Assembly: GCA_033002965.1 (NCBI GenBank)
Contig: JAURVB010004776.1
Span: 61,807 to 125,806, forward strand
DNA length: 64,000 nucleotides
From: Piper betle
Taxonomy: Eukaryota; Streptophyta; Magnoliopsida; Piperales; Piperaceae
Direction of reading: 5' to 3'
A program made the position numbers and the translations under genes. Shown piece after piece: positions 15,011-26,300 of this stretch. How positions within the stretch are numbered: position 1 is the first letter of the stretch; each line of letters begins with the position of its first letter. The notes under the pieces were generated by a model. It saw only the letters and a list, made by a program, of their open reading frames with translations. It searched no databases and had not been told where the DNA came from.

Positions 15011-17270
15011 AGGGCAGCGCTACAGTGTGCTGCCCTATTTTGGCAGCGCATATGCGCTACCCTTTCTGGACCGTTGGATCTAATCCAACGGTCCACAATT
15101 AACCCTTACAATCACCCCCTCCCTCCCCCCACTTTCAGCCTCCCGGCCACCCCCGGCCCCCACCCGCCGGCCGCCCCATGCCCCTATCCTGCTGGCCGCC
15201 CCTGCCCCACCCTTGCCCCCGCCCCGCCGCTGCCTCTGCCCCGCCCCTGCCCCTGCCCCCACTGGCAGCCCCTGGCCCCGCCCCCGCTGGCAGCCCCCGG
15301 CCCCCGCCCGACGGCCAGCCCATGCCCCCGTCTGGCCGGCCGCCCCAACCCTCGCCCTCGCCCTTGCTCTGCAGGCTGCCCATGCCCCTGCCCTGCCGCT
15401 CCGCCTACCCCAGCCGGCCTCCCCTGCCCCTGCCCCCGGCCCTGTCGGCCGCCACAGCCTCCGCCGCAGCCCCCGCCCTCACCTCTAGCCATCGCGCCCC
15501 CCCCCTCCCGCGGGTGGCCAGCGGCGACATCGCCGGTGGTGGGGTGGCGCGGCGAGAGAGAGAGAGGGGGGACATGGGAGGGTAAAATCGTAATAAAAAC
15601 TTTACTAGGTCCTTGACTCAAGTTAATATTACGAAATAAATTAAAAAATAATTTTTTTATAATAAATACTTGATTCGATCTCGCACGAGATCGAGTCAAT
15701 ATTACTAAATAAAGAGAAAAAAATTTTATAATAAATACTTGATTCGATCTCGCACGAGATCATGTCAATATTACGAAATAAATTTAAAAAATAAAATAAT
15801 TTTGTAATAAAAACTTTATTCTGTCCCACACGAGACCGGCGCCGCACATTTCCCACCAGGCCTATCCAGCCCCGAGGCGGTGACATTGTTGGCCAATGGC
15901 TGCCGGCCGCAAGGTCGCCGGCAGGGGATGGCATGCCAAAACAAATGAGGAAGAAATAGGAGAGAGTATTTTGGTAATAAAAATTTTACTTAATCTGACT
16001 CGAGTTAAAATAATTTATTACGAAATTATTTTATTTTTTAAAATTTATTTAGTAATAAAAATTTATTCAGTAATAAAGTTATTTTGTAATAAAAACTTGA
16101 CTCGGTCCCACACATGATCGAGTCAGGTTTTTATTACAAAATTATCTTATATTTTTTAAATTAATTTCATATTATTGACTTGATCCCGACTCAAGTTAAG
16201 TTTTTATTAGGAAATTATTTTTTAAAAAAATTATTCAATAATATTAATTTGACTCCAGTCGAGATCGGGATCGAGTCAAGTTTTTATTTTATAATATTTT
16301 ATTTTATAGTTTTGTATTTTTAAAAAAAATTAAAAATTATTGTGAAATAAATTAAAAATATAAAATAATATTTTTTAATTTGACTTCAGTCGAGATCGGG
16401 GAGACGACGCGAGGGGGGCAGGGGGAGACGGTGTGGGGCGGGGGAGGGGGGAGGGGGGCGGCGGCGAGAGGGGGTCAGGGGGGAGGTGGTCGGCGAAGCG
16501 GCGGCGTCAGCGGGGAGCGAATCAAATTTTTATTTTATATTATTTTATTTTAAAATTTTATTTTAAAATTTTATTTTATAAAATTGACTTCAGTTAGGAG
16601 CAAGTTAAGTTTTTATTTATTTTATTTTATTTTTAAAATTTATTTCATAAATTTGACTCGAGTAAGGAGCGAGTTAAATTTTTATTACGAAAATGCCATC
16701 GCTCCTTCTTTCCCTGTGTTTTGTCGTGCCACCACCGGCGGTGAAGTAGGTGACACCGGTGTGGAGGTGGCCAATGCAGCAGACGGTGGGGAGGAGCTTG
16801 GTCGACGGGCGGGGCGGCGGCGGGAGTGGGGAGAAACGGGCGGCCGGGAAGGGTGGCAAAAACAGGGCAGGGGCGGGCGGGGCTACGGCGGGGGTGGGGC
16901 GAAACATGCTGCGGGGGCGGGGAACCGGGCAGGGGGCGGGCGGGGGCGAGGCGGCGGAGGGGCAGGGGAAACAACAGCGGTGGGGGGAGGGCTGCGGGCA
17001 GGTGGCGGGCAGGGCGAGGTGGCGGAGGGGCATGGGAAACAGAGCAGGGGGAAGGCTGCGGGCAGGGGAAACAGTGCAGGTGGGGGGAGGGCTACGGGTG
17101 GGGGGCGCGGCGGTGGACGGGGCGGCGGTGGCTGGTGGGGTGGCGGCGTGGGGCAGTGGGGGAGGGAAATTGAAGGAAAGAATGGTGGTCGTTGGATTTC
17201 GATCCAACGGCCACCATTCTTATCGCTCCCTATGCGCTGCCTTACTTGGCAGCGCATAGTAAAATTCCTG
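15011..17270 (+). mobile_element. Element A: TA-tract element with terminal hairpins
   Basis: About 2260 bp, bordered by (AT)n on the left and (TA)7 on the right. The left end has three hairpins: GGGCAGC...GCTGCCC (15012-15035), AGCGCATATGCGCT (near 15043), and TGGACCGTTGGAT/ATCCAACGGTCCA (15067-15095, 13-bp perfect stem). The right end has AATGGTGGTCGTTGGAT and its near-complement (17181-17219), then TATGCGCTGCC/GGCAGCGCATA (17231-17258, 11-bp perfect stem). The interior alternates GC-rich cassettes (15110-15590, 16395-16515, 16690-17175) with AT-rich units built on GACTCG...CGAGTC and TAATAAAAACTTGACTCG. The unique block 15840-15960 recurs inverted in element C. Long proline- or glycine-rich frames here are low-complexity GC sequence, not genes. 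No transposase is visible. Confidence 0.75.
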
Positions 17271-17283
17271 TATATATATATAT
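17253..17283 (+). repeat. 31-bp direct repeat flanking element B, left copy
   Basis: Runs from CGCATAGTAAAATTCCTG into 13 nt of TATATA repeat, and recurs identically at 19579-19609 on the other side of element B. The non-TA part is the right terminus of element A, so part of A's end is present on both sides of B. Confidence 0.85.
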
Positions 17284-17284
17284 A

Positions 17285-19558
17285 GAGGATGAGATTGCTG
17301 TAATTGAGCACAGCCATCTTGGCTGTGCTCAATTTTTTTCAGCCGTTGGATTGAATCCAACGGCTGAAAAACACCCAAGCATCATCTTCCCCCTCCCTCC
17401 CTCCCTCCCTCCCCTGCAAATATTGGTCCGCCGCGCCCCTCGCCGCCCTCGCCCCGCCTCGCTCCGCCCCGCGCCTCCCGCCACGCCCCCGCGCCCCCCG
17501 CCCCGCCCCGCCACCCCGCCCCGCCCCTGCTTTCACCCCCCAGCCGCGCCCCGCCCCGCCCCGCGGCCCTCGCTCCGCCCCGCGCCCCACGTCCCGTTTC
17601 CCTCCCCCTCTCCGCCCATTTCGCCCCAACCCCACGCCGGCGTCACCAACAGCACTCCGACGGTGGCGCGAAAAACAGGGGCGGGGGAGGAGGGCGGGGT
17701 GGAAGGGGCGATGGCATTTTCGTAATAAACATTTGACTCGCTCCCGAGTCAATATTACGAAATAAATATTAAAAATAATTTTAAAAAATAAAATACTATA
17801 AAATAAAAACTTGACTCACTCTGGCTCGAGTCAATACTACAAAATTGATTTTTAAATTTTTTTAAAAAATACAATACCATAAAATAAAAACTTGACTCGG
17901 ACCCGCGCGGGATCGAGTCAAGTTTTAATTACAAAATAATTTTTTTAAAAATAAAATAATTCGGTAATAAAAACTTAGACTCGCTCATTTCTTGAGTCAA
18001 GTTTTTAATACTATGAAAAATTTTTTAAAAAAATATAAGATAATTTTGTAATAAAAAGTTGACTCGATCCCGTGCAGGATCGAGTAAAGTCTTAATTACA
18101 AAATAAATTTTAAAAATAATAATAATTCCTTAATAAAAACTTGACCCACTCCCAACAAGAGTCAAGTTTTTATTAAGAAATTATTTTTATATTTTTTAAA
18201 ATTTATTTCGTAATATTAACTCTAGTCGCAAGCAAGTCAATTTTTTATTACGAAATTATTTTATATATTTTTTAAATTTTATTTTATAATATTGACTCGA
18301 GTCTAGATGAGTCAAGTTTTTATTATGAAATAAAATTTTAAAAAATAAACTAATTCTGTCAATTTAAAAAAATAAATTTATTTCGTAATCTTGACTCGAG
18401 TCGGTAGCGAGTCAATTTTTTATTACGAAATTATTTTATATATTTTTTAAGATTATGAAATAAATTTATTTTTTAAATTGACAGAATTAGTTTATTTTTA
18501 AAATTTTATTTCATAATAAAAACTTGACTCATCCAGACTCGAGTCAATATTATAAAATAAAATTTAAAAAATATATAAAATAATTTCGTAATAAAAAATT
18601 GACTTGCTTGCGACTAGAGTTAATATTACGAAATAAATTTTAAAAAATATAAAAATAATTTCTTAATAAAAACTTGACTCTTGTTGGGAGTGGGTCAAGA
18701 TTTTATTAAGGAATTATTATTATTTTTTAAAATTTATTTTGTAATTAAAACTTTACTCGATCCTGCACGGGATCGAGTCAACTTTTTATTACAAAATTAT
18801 CTTATATTTTTTAAAAAATTTTTTATAGTATTAAAAACTTGACTCAAGAAATGAGCGAGTCTAAGTTTTTATTACCGAATTATTTTATTTTTAAAAAAAT
18901 TTATTTTGTAATTAAAACTTGACTCGATCCCGCGCGGGTCCGAGTCAAGTTTTTATTTTATGGTATTATATTTTTTAAAAAAATTTTAAAAATCAATTTT
19001 GTAGTATTGACTCGAGCCAGAGTGAGTCAAGTTTTTATTTTATAGTATTTTATTTTTTAAAATTATTTTTAATATTTATTTCGTAATATTGACTCGGGAG
19101 CGAGTCAAATGTTTATTACGAAAATGCCATCGACCCTTCCACCCCGCCCTCCTCCCCCGCCCCTGTTTTTTCGCGCCACCGTCGGAGTGCTGTTGGTGAC
19201 GCCGGCGTGGGGTTGGGGCGAAACGGGCGGAGAGGGGGAGGGAAACGGGACGTGGGGCGCGGGGCGGAGCAAGGGCCGCAGGGGCGAGGCGGGGCGCGGC
19301 TGGGGGTGAAAGCAGGGGCGGCGGGGCGGTGGGGCGGGGGCGCGGCGGGGCGCAGGTGCAGGGGCGGGGAGGCGCGGGGCGGAGCGAGGCGGCGGGCGAG
19401 GGGCGCGGCGGACCAAAGGGAAGGTGAAAGCAGAGGAAGGGGAGGGGGGGGGCATGATGTTGGTTGGGTTATTTTCAGCCGTTGGATTGCAATCCAACGG
19501 CTGAAAAAATTGGAGCACAGCCAACTTGGCTGTGCTCCATTAGAGCGTCACTTTCTCC
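17285..19558. mobile_element. Element B: 2.27-kb near-perfect inverted repeat in a TA tract
   Basis: Two arms of about 1.1 kb (17285-18392 and 18449-19558) are inverted copies around a 56-nt loop centred near 18421. Each end carries two hairpins: GAGCACAGCC/GGCTGTGCTC (left about 17306-17330) and TTCAGCCGTTGGATT/AATCCAACGGCTGAA (17338-17368 left, 19473-19507 right). Each arm has a GC-rich cassette (17390-17720; 19120-19450) and a series of AT-rich modules with cores such as CTTGACTCG...CGAGTCAAG. One module, about 17886-17925, is itself a nearly complete 40-bp palindrome. TA repeats flank both sides. No coding sequence is credible. Confidence 0.85.
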
Positions 19559-19578
19559 TATATATATATATATATACA

Positions 19579-19609
19579 CGCATAGTAAAATTCCTGTATA
19601 TATATATAT
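19579..19609 (+). repeat. 31-bp direct repeat flanking element B, right copy
   Basis: Same 31 bases as 17253-17283: 18 bases of element A terminus plus 13 of TA repeat. Either a long target duplication made when B entered the TA tract, or the trace of recombination with another A-like end. Confidence 0.85.
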
Positions 19610-20776
19610 TAAAGCGTTGAAGTTTTTTTTATAGTCATAGCCATTGTATCTCATATTTCTTACACCGTGGTTGATTATGACCCATAATAATTTTTAAGTG
19701 ATTTATTATTTACTTAATTTGAAATTATTTTTATTTTTATTATTATTATTATTGATTAAGAAACAGTAGATTATAATTCTACCTAAATTAGAAATTTAAA
19801 AAATATTAATAAATTTTATTATTTTTATAAGTATACTTATCAAATTAAAGTTTGTTACTTAATAATGTATATACTTAATTTAGATTTTTATAGATTATAT
19901 TTATTTATTTATTTTTAAAAACACTTAGAGTATAATCCTATTCGTAAAATTTTATACTTATTAAAATTATTTTCTATGTGACGAGGGGTTCATTTATATA
20001 CCTTAATGATTAAGGTTATTCACAAGGCAAGTCAAGATTTGCTCGATTAAAGTTTATTTTGTTTATAATTCTTTTTTGTACATTAGCTATTTTGTTATTT
20101 TATTGTATATAAATAAATATAATTAGTTATAATTAAATTTATTAATATATATATATATATATATATGTGTATAAAAGATTACCTTAGCCGACGGCAAATA
20201 ATATTTATGTCTCAAATTTTAATTTTGATGAGTCAGATTTGATAAAAAAAACAAAAAAAAAAACAAAACACCCCTACCATCACCCTCATTTAGTGCGTAA
20301 TCAATAATAACTTTTATACATGATTTTTAATATATTTTGAGTAGGAAAATAATATTATGTATATTATTATATTATATTATGAGTCAAGTTCGAGTTATAA
20401 TTGAGTCGAGTCAAATACTTTCTTGCTTAAACTCAACTCATAGGATTCGAGTTCGAGCTTACGTATTTAAATGTCGAGTTTCGAATTTCGAGTCGAGTTA
20501 AGTAAAACTTAATATCTAATGCTCACGAGCTTATTTACTCAATTAATAGCCCTATAAATAAGTAGCTAGATTTAAAAGTTATTGATATTTTCATTTGGTG
20601 ATACCAAAGTTCCTCATATTTTATTCCCATTATTTCAGTATTAAACAAAAAATAATTCTCCCTCCTAGATGCCATCAGATGGCGGGATTTGCAAGTATTT
20701 TCCATCGTTTCTATGGGAAAAAAAACCTCATACGAAACCGAAGGAATCAATTTCTTGTTGGAAATACTTTCCCCAA
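19610..20776. other. AT-rich spacer upstream of the KNOLLE gene
   Basis: No gene seen. It contains a (TA)n tract near 20145-20167 and a block of GAGTCGAGTT/GAGTTCGAG words at 20380-20500 of unknown origin. The last part is promoter-proximal to KNOLLE. Confidence 0.4.
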
Positions 20777-20780
20777 AAAA

Positions 20781-20791
20781 TAGCCGTTAGG
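20781..20791 (-). promoter_or_regulatory. MSA element (M-phase promoter motif)
   Basis: Read on the minus strand this is CCTAACGGCTA, a full match to the MSA consensus YCYAACGGYYA bound by three-repeat MYB factors that activate G2/M genes. MSA motifs are established in KNOLLE promoters. It lies about 440 bp upstream of the KNOLLE start codon and 86 bp before the TATA box. Confidence 0.7.
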
Positions 20792-20850
20792 CGCTGGTTG
20801 CGACCGGCCACCTTTTATACCGAAAACTGCAGCAGTTTTGAATAAGAATT

Positions 20851-20861
20851 CGACCGTTGGC
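20851..20861 (-). promoter_or_regulatory. Second MSA-like element
   Basis: Minus-strand GCCAACGGTCG holds the MSA core CCAACGGTC with mismatches at the outer positions. It sits 26 bp upstream of the TATA box and 60 bp from the first MSA site, a typical paired arrangement. Confidence 0.55.
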
Positions 20862-20876
20862 TTGGCTCCTCACTTG

Positions 20877-20883
20877 TATAAAA
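20877..20883 (+). promoter_or_regulatory. TATA box of the KNOLLE gene
   Basis: TATAAAA within CTTGTATAAAACTCC, followed about 30 bp later by a CT-rich leader. Places the transcription start near 20910 and a 5' UTR of about 320 nt, which may include an intron. Confidence 0.6.
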
Positions 20884-21231
20884 CTCCTCCCACATTTTCT
20901 CTTCGTTTCCACCAATTTCCATCTTTGTCTTCTTTTTCTTCTTCCTATCTGATCTCGTTTTCATCTTGCACACTTGCACTGTTCGGATGATCTTGAAAGA
21001 TTTGGCTGGCTAGCAAGGGTGCCATCCATCGTCTCCGCCGTGGGTTGCGTTCGAAGTTACTCTCTTTTTTCTTTCTTTCTTTTTTGGAACGACCAGGATT
21101 TTTCAATTATACAGGTGAATAGTTCGATTCATGGCTAACCGTTTCTCATGCTTCAATATGTGGTGATCTCTTTTCTCATACAATGCTCTCGTCTTTGCAG
21201 TCATCGGTGAGAAAACGTAGGCTGAGCAAAG

Positions 21232-22173
21232 ATGAATGATTTGATGACGAAGTCGTTTATGAGTTACGTTGATCTGAAAAAGTCGGCCTTGAGAGACCTG
21301 GAAGCCGGTCCCGATGAGGTGGAGATGGCGGCGGCGACGGGCAGCCAGGTGGTGGACGAGAACCTTATCCGTTTCTTGGAAGAGGCTGACAAGGTGAGGG
21401 AGGAGATGGGTTCCATCCGAGAGGTATTGATGAGGCTCGAGGCTGTCAACGACGAGAGCAAGTCCCTCCACAAGCCGGAGCCACTCAAGGCCCTGCGCGC
21501 CAAGATCAACGCCGACATGGCCGTCGTCCTCAAGAAGGCGCGATGGATCCGATCCAAGCTCAAGGAGATGGACAGGGCCAATGCTGAGAACCGCCGCGTC
21601 TCCGGGTTCGGCGCCGGCACGCCGATTGACCGCACCCGCACCTCGGTCACCAACGGCCTGCGCAGGAAGTTGACGGAATTGATGAACGACTTCCAATCGC
21701 TGCAGGAGAGGACCCAGGCCGAGTACAAGGAAACGGTGGGGCGGCGCTACTTCACCGTCACAGGGGAGGTCCCCGACGAGGCGGTCATCGACCGGATCAT
21801 CTCCAACGGCGACGGCGAGGAGGTGGTGCAACGGGCCATTCAAGAGCACGGCCGGGGCAAGGTGCTGGCCACCTTGTACGAGATCCAAGACCGCCATGAA
21901 GCGGCCAAGGAGATCGAGAGCAGCCTTCTTGAGCTGCACCAGGTTTTCATGGACATGACCGTCTTGGTCGAAGCGCAAGGGGAGCAGCTGGACGACATCG
22001 AGCACAACGTGGTGAGCGCCTCTAACTACGTCAAGGACGGGACCAAGAACTTGAAGACGGCCAAGGAGCATCAGAGGAGCAGCCGCAAGTGGCTGTGCAT
22101 TGGAATCATCCTGCTGCTCATATTTGTGCTGCTTATCATCATCCCCATTACAACCACCCTTCGCAGCTCGTGA
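21232..22173 (+). CDS. KNOLLE: Cytokinesis syntaxin KNOLLE (SYP111, Qa-SNARE)
   Basis: Intact single-exon 313-aa Qa-SNARE that drives vesicle fusion at the cell plate during cytokinesis, normally made only in dividing cells. The N-terminus MNDLMTKSFMSYVDLKK is diagnostic of KNOLLE. Domain order: Habc helices about residues 35-150, linker with RTRTSVTNGLRRKL, YKETVGRRYFTVTGE, SNARE motif about 205-270 with the zero-layer glutamine Q249 in LVEAQGEQ, and a C-terminal membrane anchor (about 287-306) followed by a short TTLRSS tail. Codons are GC-rich. Upstream MSA motifs agree with M-phase expression. A SYP132-like relative lies decayed 22 kb downstream on the other strand. Confidence 0.95.
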   Translation: MNDLMTKSFMSYVDLKKSALRDLEAGPDEVEMAAATGSQVVDENLIRFLEEADKVREEMGSIREVLMRLEAVNDESKSLHKPEPLKALRAKINADMAVVLKKARWIRSKLKEMDRANAENRRVSGFGAGTPIDRTRTSVTNGLRRKLTELMNDFQSLQERTQAEYKETVGRRYFTVTGEVPDEAVIDRIISNGDGEEVVQRAIQEHGRGKVLATLYEIQDRHEAAKEIESSLLELHQVFMDMTVLVEAQGEQLDDIEHNVVSASNYVKDGTKNLKTAKEHQRSSRKWLCIGIILLLIFVLLIIIPITTTLRSS

Positions 22174-23382
22174 GAATTTCGTCTGTAATTTGGCTATTTG
22201 CGTTCTGTTTCTTTGATTCGTTCTTCTATCTTTATGTGTATTCCAAGTCTTATTAGACTGGGTTGGACTGGTTGCTCTGTCATGGGTTCTGGAGTTCGGC
22301 TCAAACTCTCTTTTTTCATCGTTATTTATCGTCTCTTACTTTTGAGGAAATGGATCAGAGGAAGCAGCAATCGTGTATGATGATGCTGGAGAGTTTCTGG
22401 CTAATGTTTTGAAATTTCTGTTACAAAGAGTTTCCATCCATGTGTTGCCCCTGATCTATATGCCTTTTTACTGTTTACTTGGCTGGCTCTCTTAATAAGA
22501 TCTCAGTTCTTGGGTCCATTTAAATAGAAGGCAGAAGGGCCTCCACGTGGTAGAAAAAAATCCCCACGTACGGATGGTCTATTTTAGAAATAGACATCGA
22601 TTTTACTGGTAAATTCTACAATAAATAAGGAGAGGAGATGACTAAAATTCTAAAATGAATGAGGAGAAATAAACTCTCTGAGATTGATTTTGATTTTATA
22701 AATAAATTCTTAATTGAATAAGGAGAGTAGATGACGAACTAAATCCTAATAGTTAGAAGTATTATTCAATTTTTTAAAACAGTATTATTCTCCGAGAGAT
22801 TTGGTAGATAAGTGTTTAGTTTTTCAAAAGGTAAAATTCCATTTTCAAGGGTTTAGTTTCTAGATAAGTGTTTTTAATTAACCGATGTCAGCCTCTATGG
22901 TACATCTTATTATCAGTGCTAAATCAAACTTCATAAAGTTAAGAGGTGTATAAAATCTTTTACTATTTTCTTAGATATAAATCCAATATCACTTCAGTCG
23001 GTTTGCCTTGGTTTATTTTTGATTCAGTCTTAATTTTAAGTTTATTATGTCCATTCTTTTTATTTTAAGTTTTTTTAAAACTAAGGATAGCAATTTGTAT
23101 AAAATTGAGTTGAACTTCAAAAGGTTACCCCCTCCCAATTTTCAGTTCATGATTTTACATATTTTATAAATATATTAGATATAAAAAAATCTTCGCATTA
23201 ATTAATACAAAATAAACGGAACTTAGAGATAGAAGAAGGAGAAGAATGAGGAGCTAAGACAGGTTTTTAACATCCAATAAAATGCAATTAGTGCTAATTT
23301 TTGAACAAAAACAAGGGGCCGTAGGCTTACACCCTCCCAATTCCATGGCCTTCTTCTCCGGTCGATTCCCAAATCTCCGATC
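22174..23382. other. Intergenic, KNOLLE to RUG3-like gene
   Basis: KNOLLE 3' UTR, then AT-rich sequence without recognisable genes. The last 150 bp should hold the RUG3-like 5' UTR and promoter. Confidence 0.4.
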
Positions 23383-26300
23383 ATGACACCCCTCGTGCGC
23401 AAGGTGGCGCTTTTTCTCCGGTCCGGCGACCGGAGTATCTGCTCCGGCGCAGGCGCCGGCCGGAGGTTCGCGGCGCTGTGGGGGAACGGCGACCACGGCA
23501 GACTGGGCATGGGAGTGCTGGAGTCCCGTTGGAGGCCCTCCGTCTGCCCCTCCTTCTCCGGTGTTTCCGATGACACTCCCCGCGCCATCGCTTGCGGCGG
23601 TGCTCATACGCTGTTCCTCACAGGTGCGTTTTGCTTTTGACCCCTTCCTCTTTTTGGCCGGCCACGATGATCGCTCGGTTTTGTTAAAGTTTTGTTTGTT
23701 GCGAGTGTAGATTGTTTTTGTGAAACATATTTATGCATTTGTGGAACTATTTTAATGTGAAGTCAATCAACTTGTGATGCAAGCTTCATGCTTTTGACCC
23801 CAATCTAGTAATGATTTTTTTCGCGATCTTATTCTGCCTTCAACACTATTGTTTGCTGTGAAAGAAATTTCTGTATTTATGGTACCAAATTAAATGTGAA
23901 AGCAATCAACTCTTGTGTGCAAGCTTTATGCTTTTGACCTCTTCCTGGAATAACGTGTAGCTCATCATTCTAATTGCTAGCTACTACATCTGACTTCTGG
24001 TGGAAAGAATACCGATGAAATTTTCTTAATATGTGTTGCATCTTTAGTATAGTATTCGCATTCTGATTTAAAATAACTATGCAATAAGCCGCAAGGCTTA
24101 TGTTAGAGATACATTCTAATTTTACAAATAAATCCTTATTGAATTATACAATAGACTATAATAATGATTATTATGATTTTAATTGAATGAGAAGATCGAC
24201 TCTGATTTGTTTTAGTTATAGATTCCAATTGAATGAGAAAATATACTCTAAAAATTTGATTTATTTTTTTATTTTATAGTATATTTCATTGGTTGAATTT
24301 CTTGCTTTTCATCAGAGCCTAATTTGTAGTTACCTTTTTATTAATAAGAGTAGATTTTTGCATAAAAAATTAGTTAAAGCATGAAACACGTCAGCATTTG
24401 ATATTCGTTTTTTTCCTAATCATAGTTTGTGCTCAAATATTAGCTTCTCTAAGTAGTATATGATATTTTCTGCACTCGTTTAGCCAAATTTTATATTACA
24501 AGTTACAACTGTCATTCACTACTGTGTTTGAACAGATGAAGGCCGTGTCTTTGCGACCGGAATGAATGACTTTGGACAATTAGGCATGCTATCTGGGAAG
24601 AACTACTCATTGGTAGGTCTTTTTGGAATTTTTATAATCACCTTGTGTACAGATATGCTACTAGTTTCTCATTTAGGCTGTTGTTCTTGTGGTAACACAT
24701 TCTGCTGTTTCTATGTCTGATTCATGCACTGCCTTTAAAAAAGATGGTAGATATGTTTAATTTGAATTGACGTGATTAGGTCATTTATTTAGTTTTGCTG
24801 ATATTCTTTTTGGGTCTATCATTCACTACTACAAAACTAAGCAGACCTCGGAAGGTTTTTATTAAGGAAAACAAAAGAAGAAGAAAAAACGAAGGAACAG
24901 AAAATTAAGTTTTGAGACAGAACCTGGAATTGATATCAATCAAAATAAACACTCTGCCAAACTAAAGTAAGTATCACCCCATAACAATCAAACTAACGTC
25001 TCCCTGTTCCCTCTTCCATCATTATGATTCGTCATACACCTGTGAGTTTTCCCAGGAACATCCAGTTGCTAACTTGTTAGAGCCATGTTTTACTAAAAGA
25101 TTAATCTGTCTGATGTGGTGAGGATAATGGGTCTGAGAAGTAAGTTGGCATCTGATCTTGAAGAGGATGATGAACCAGGAAATTTGCTTCATAATCCTAA
25201 TTCGGAAGTAAGCTGGCAACGGATTTTGAAGAGCAGAATGATACTTGCGTCTTCTTTACAAGTGTTGGCGTGTGTATTTTATGCAATTCCTCCTTATTTT
25301 GTTTGTAGGCACACACATATAAAAGCAATGAATAAGACCAACCAATAACATTTTCTTCAATTTCCTATCAACAGAAAAGAAAATTATTCTGTCCGTAACA
25401 AATATCAGTTCCTTACAAAGATCAAACTTGTTTTGTCCATCTCGAAAATGTTATTTATTAGTATCTGTCCATCTTGCATGATAAAATTTCAGTCTTTTCG
25501 AGCTGGTTTTTAGTATTTAACTTTTACCTAAAACTTTTGTGTTGAAATTATCCAGAATTTTGCAGGAGCCAATTGAAATCTCTAGTATTCCTCAAAAGGT
25601 CATCCAAATAGCTGCTGGCTATCGCCATTCAGCTGCTATAACTGGTGAGATCACACTGCTACTTTTTTCCTGTGGTTGACAAATTTCTTATGCCACCAAT
25701 GTGTTTTCAAATTAATGTGGTACAACCGTCCAAGCATGTTGAGCATGCTCTGTTCCACTATGAATTTAATTGGTCCATTTTTATTAGCTCTCTTTCTTTT
25801 ATGGAGAGGGTAGCCGAAGCCTATATGTTTTTAGAGGACTACTAATTAAGGCTGTTTTTTAATTTGAAATTCATGAGTCTTTGTGAGCATTTCAACTGAA
25901 TGATTGGCTGAAATATGAAAATATTTTTCCCAATACTGTGAAAAGTAGTCAATCTACACAATTCTGCTCCTTTACACCAATAAACATGCAAATTAGTAGC
26001 ATCTGGTTATTTCCTTCTGTAAATCATTTATCTGTCAAAGCAGGCATCTTTTTCATCTTTGTATCACAAACATTACATGGTATGGACACTCATGTTCAAT
26101 TCTATATAACACATACATTGACATATAGTAGGTCACTCAGTATTAACTGATCTGTGATCTTGAAATGTTGCAAGTGGATGGGGAACTCTACATGTGGGGA
26201 AATAACTCAAGTGGGCAGCTTGGACTCGGAAGAAGTAAAATTCCTGTGTTCTTTATCTTCATTTAATCTCTGTTGCAGCATTAGTGATGCAATTAGATCT

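Noticed and set aside
15074..17725. Long Pro/Ala/Gly-rich open frames on both strands in elements A and B
   Set aside because: They overlap in several frames and both strands, consist of CCCCGCC-type low-complexity DNA, and mirror each other across the palindrome. No domain or splice structure.
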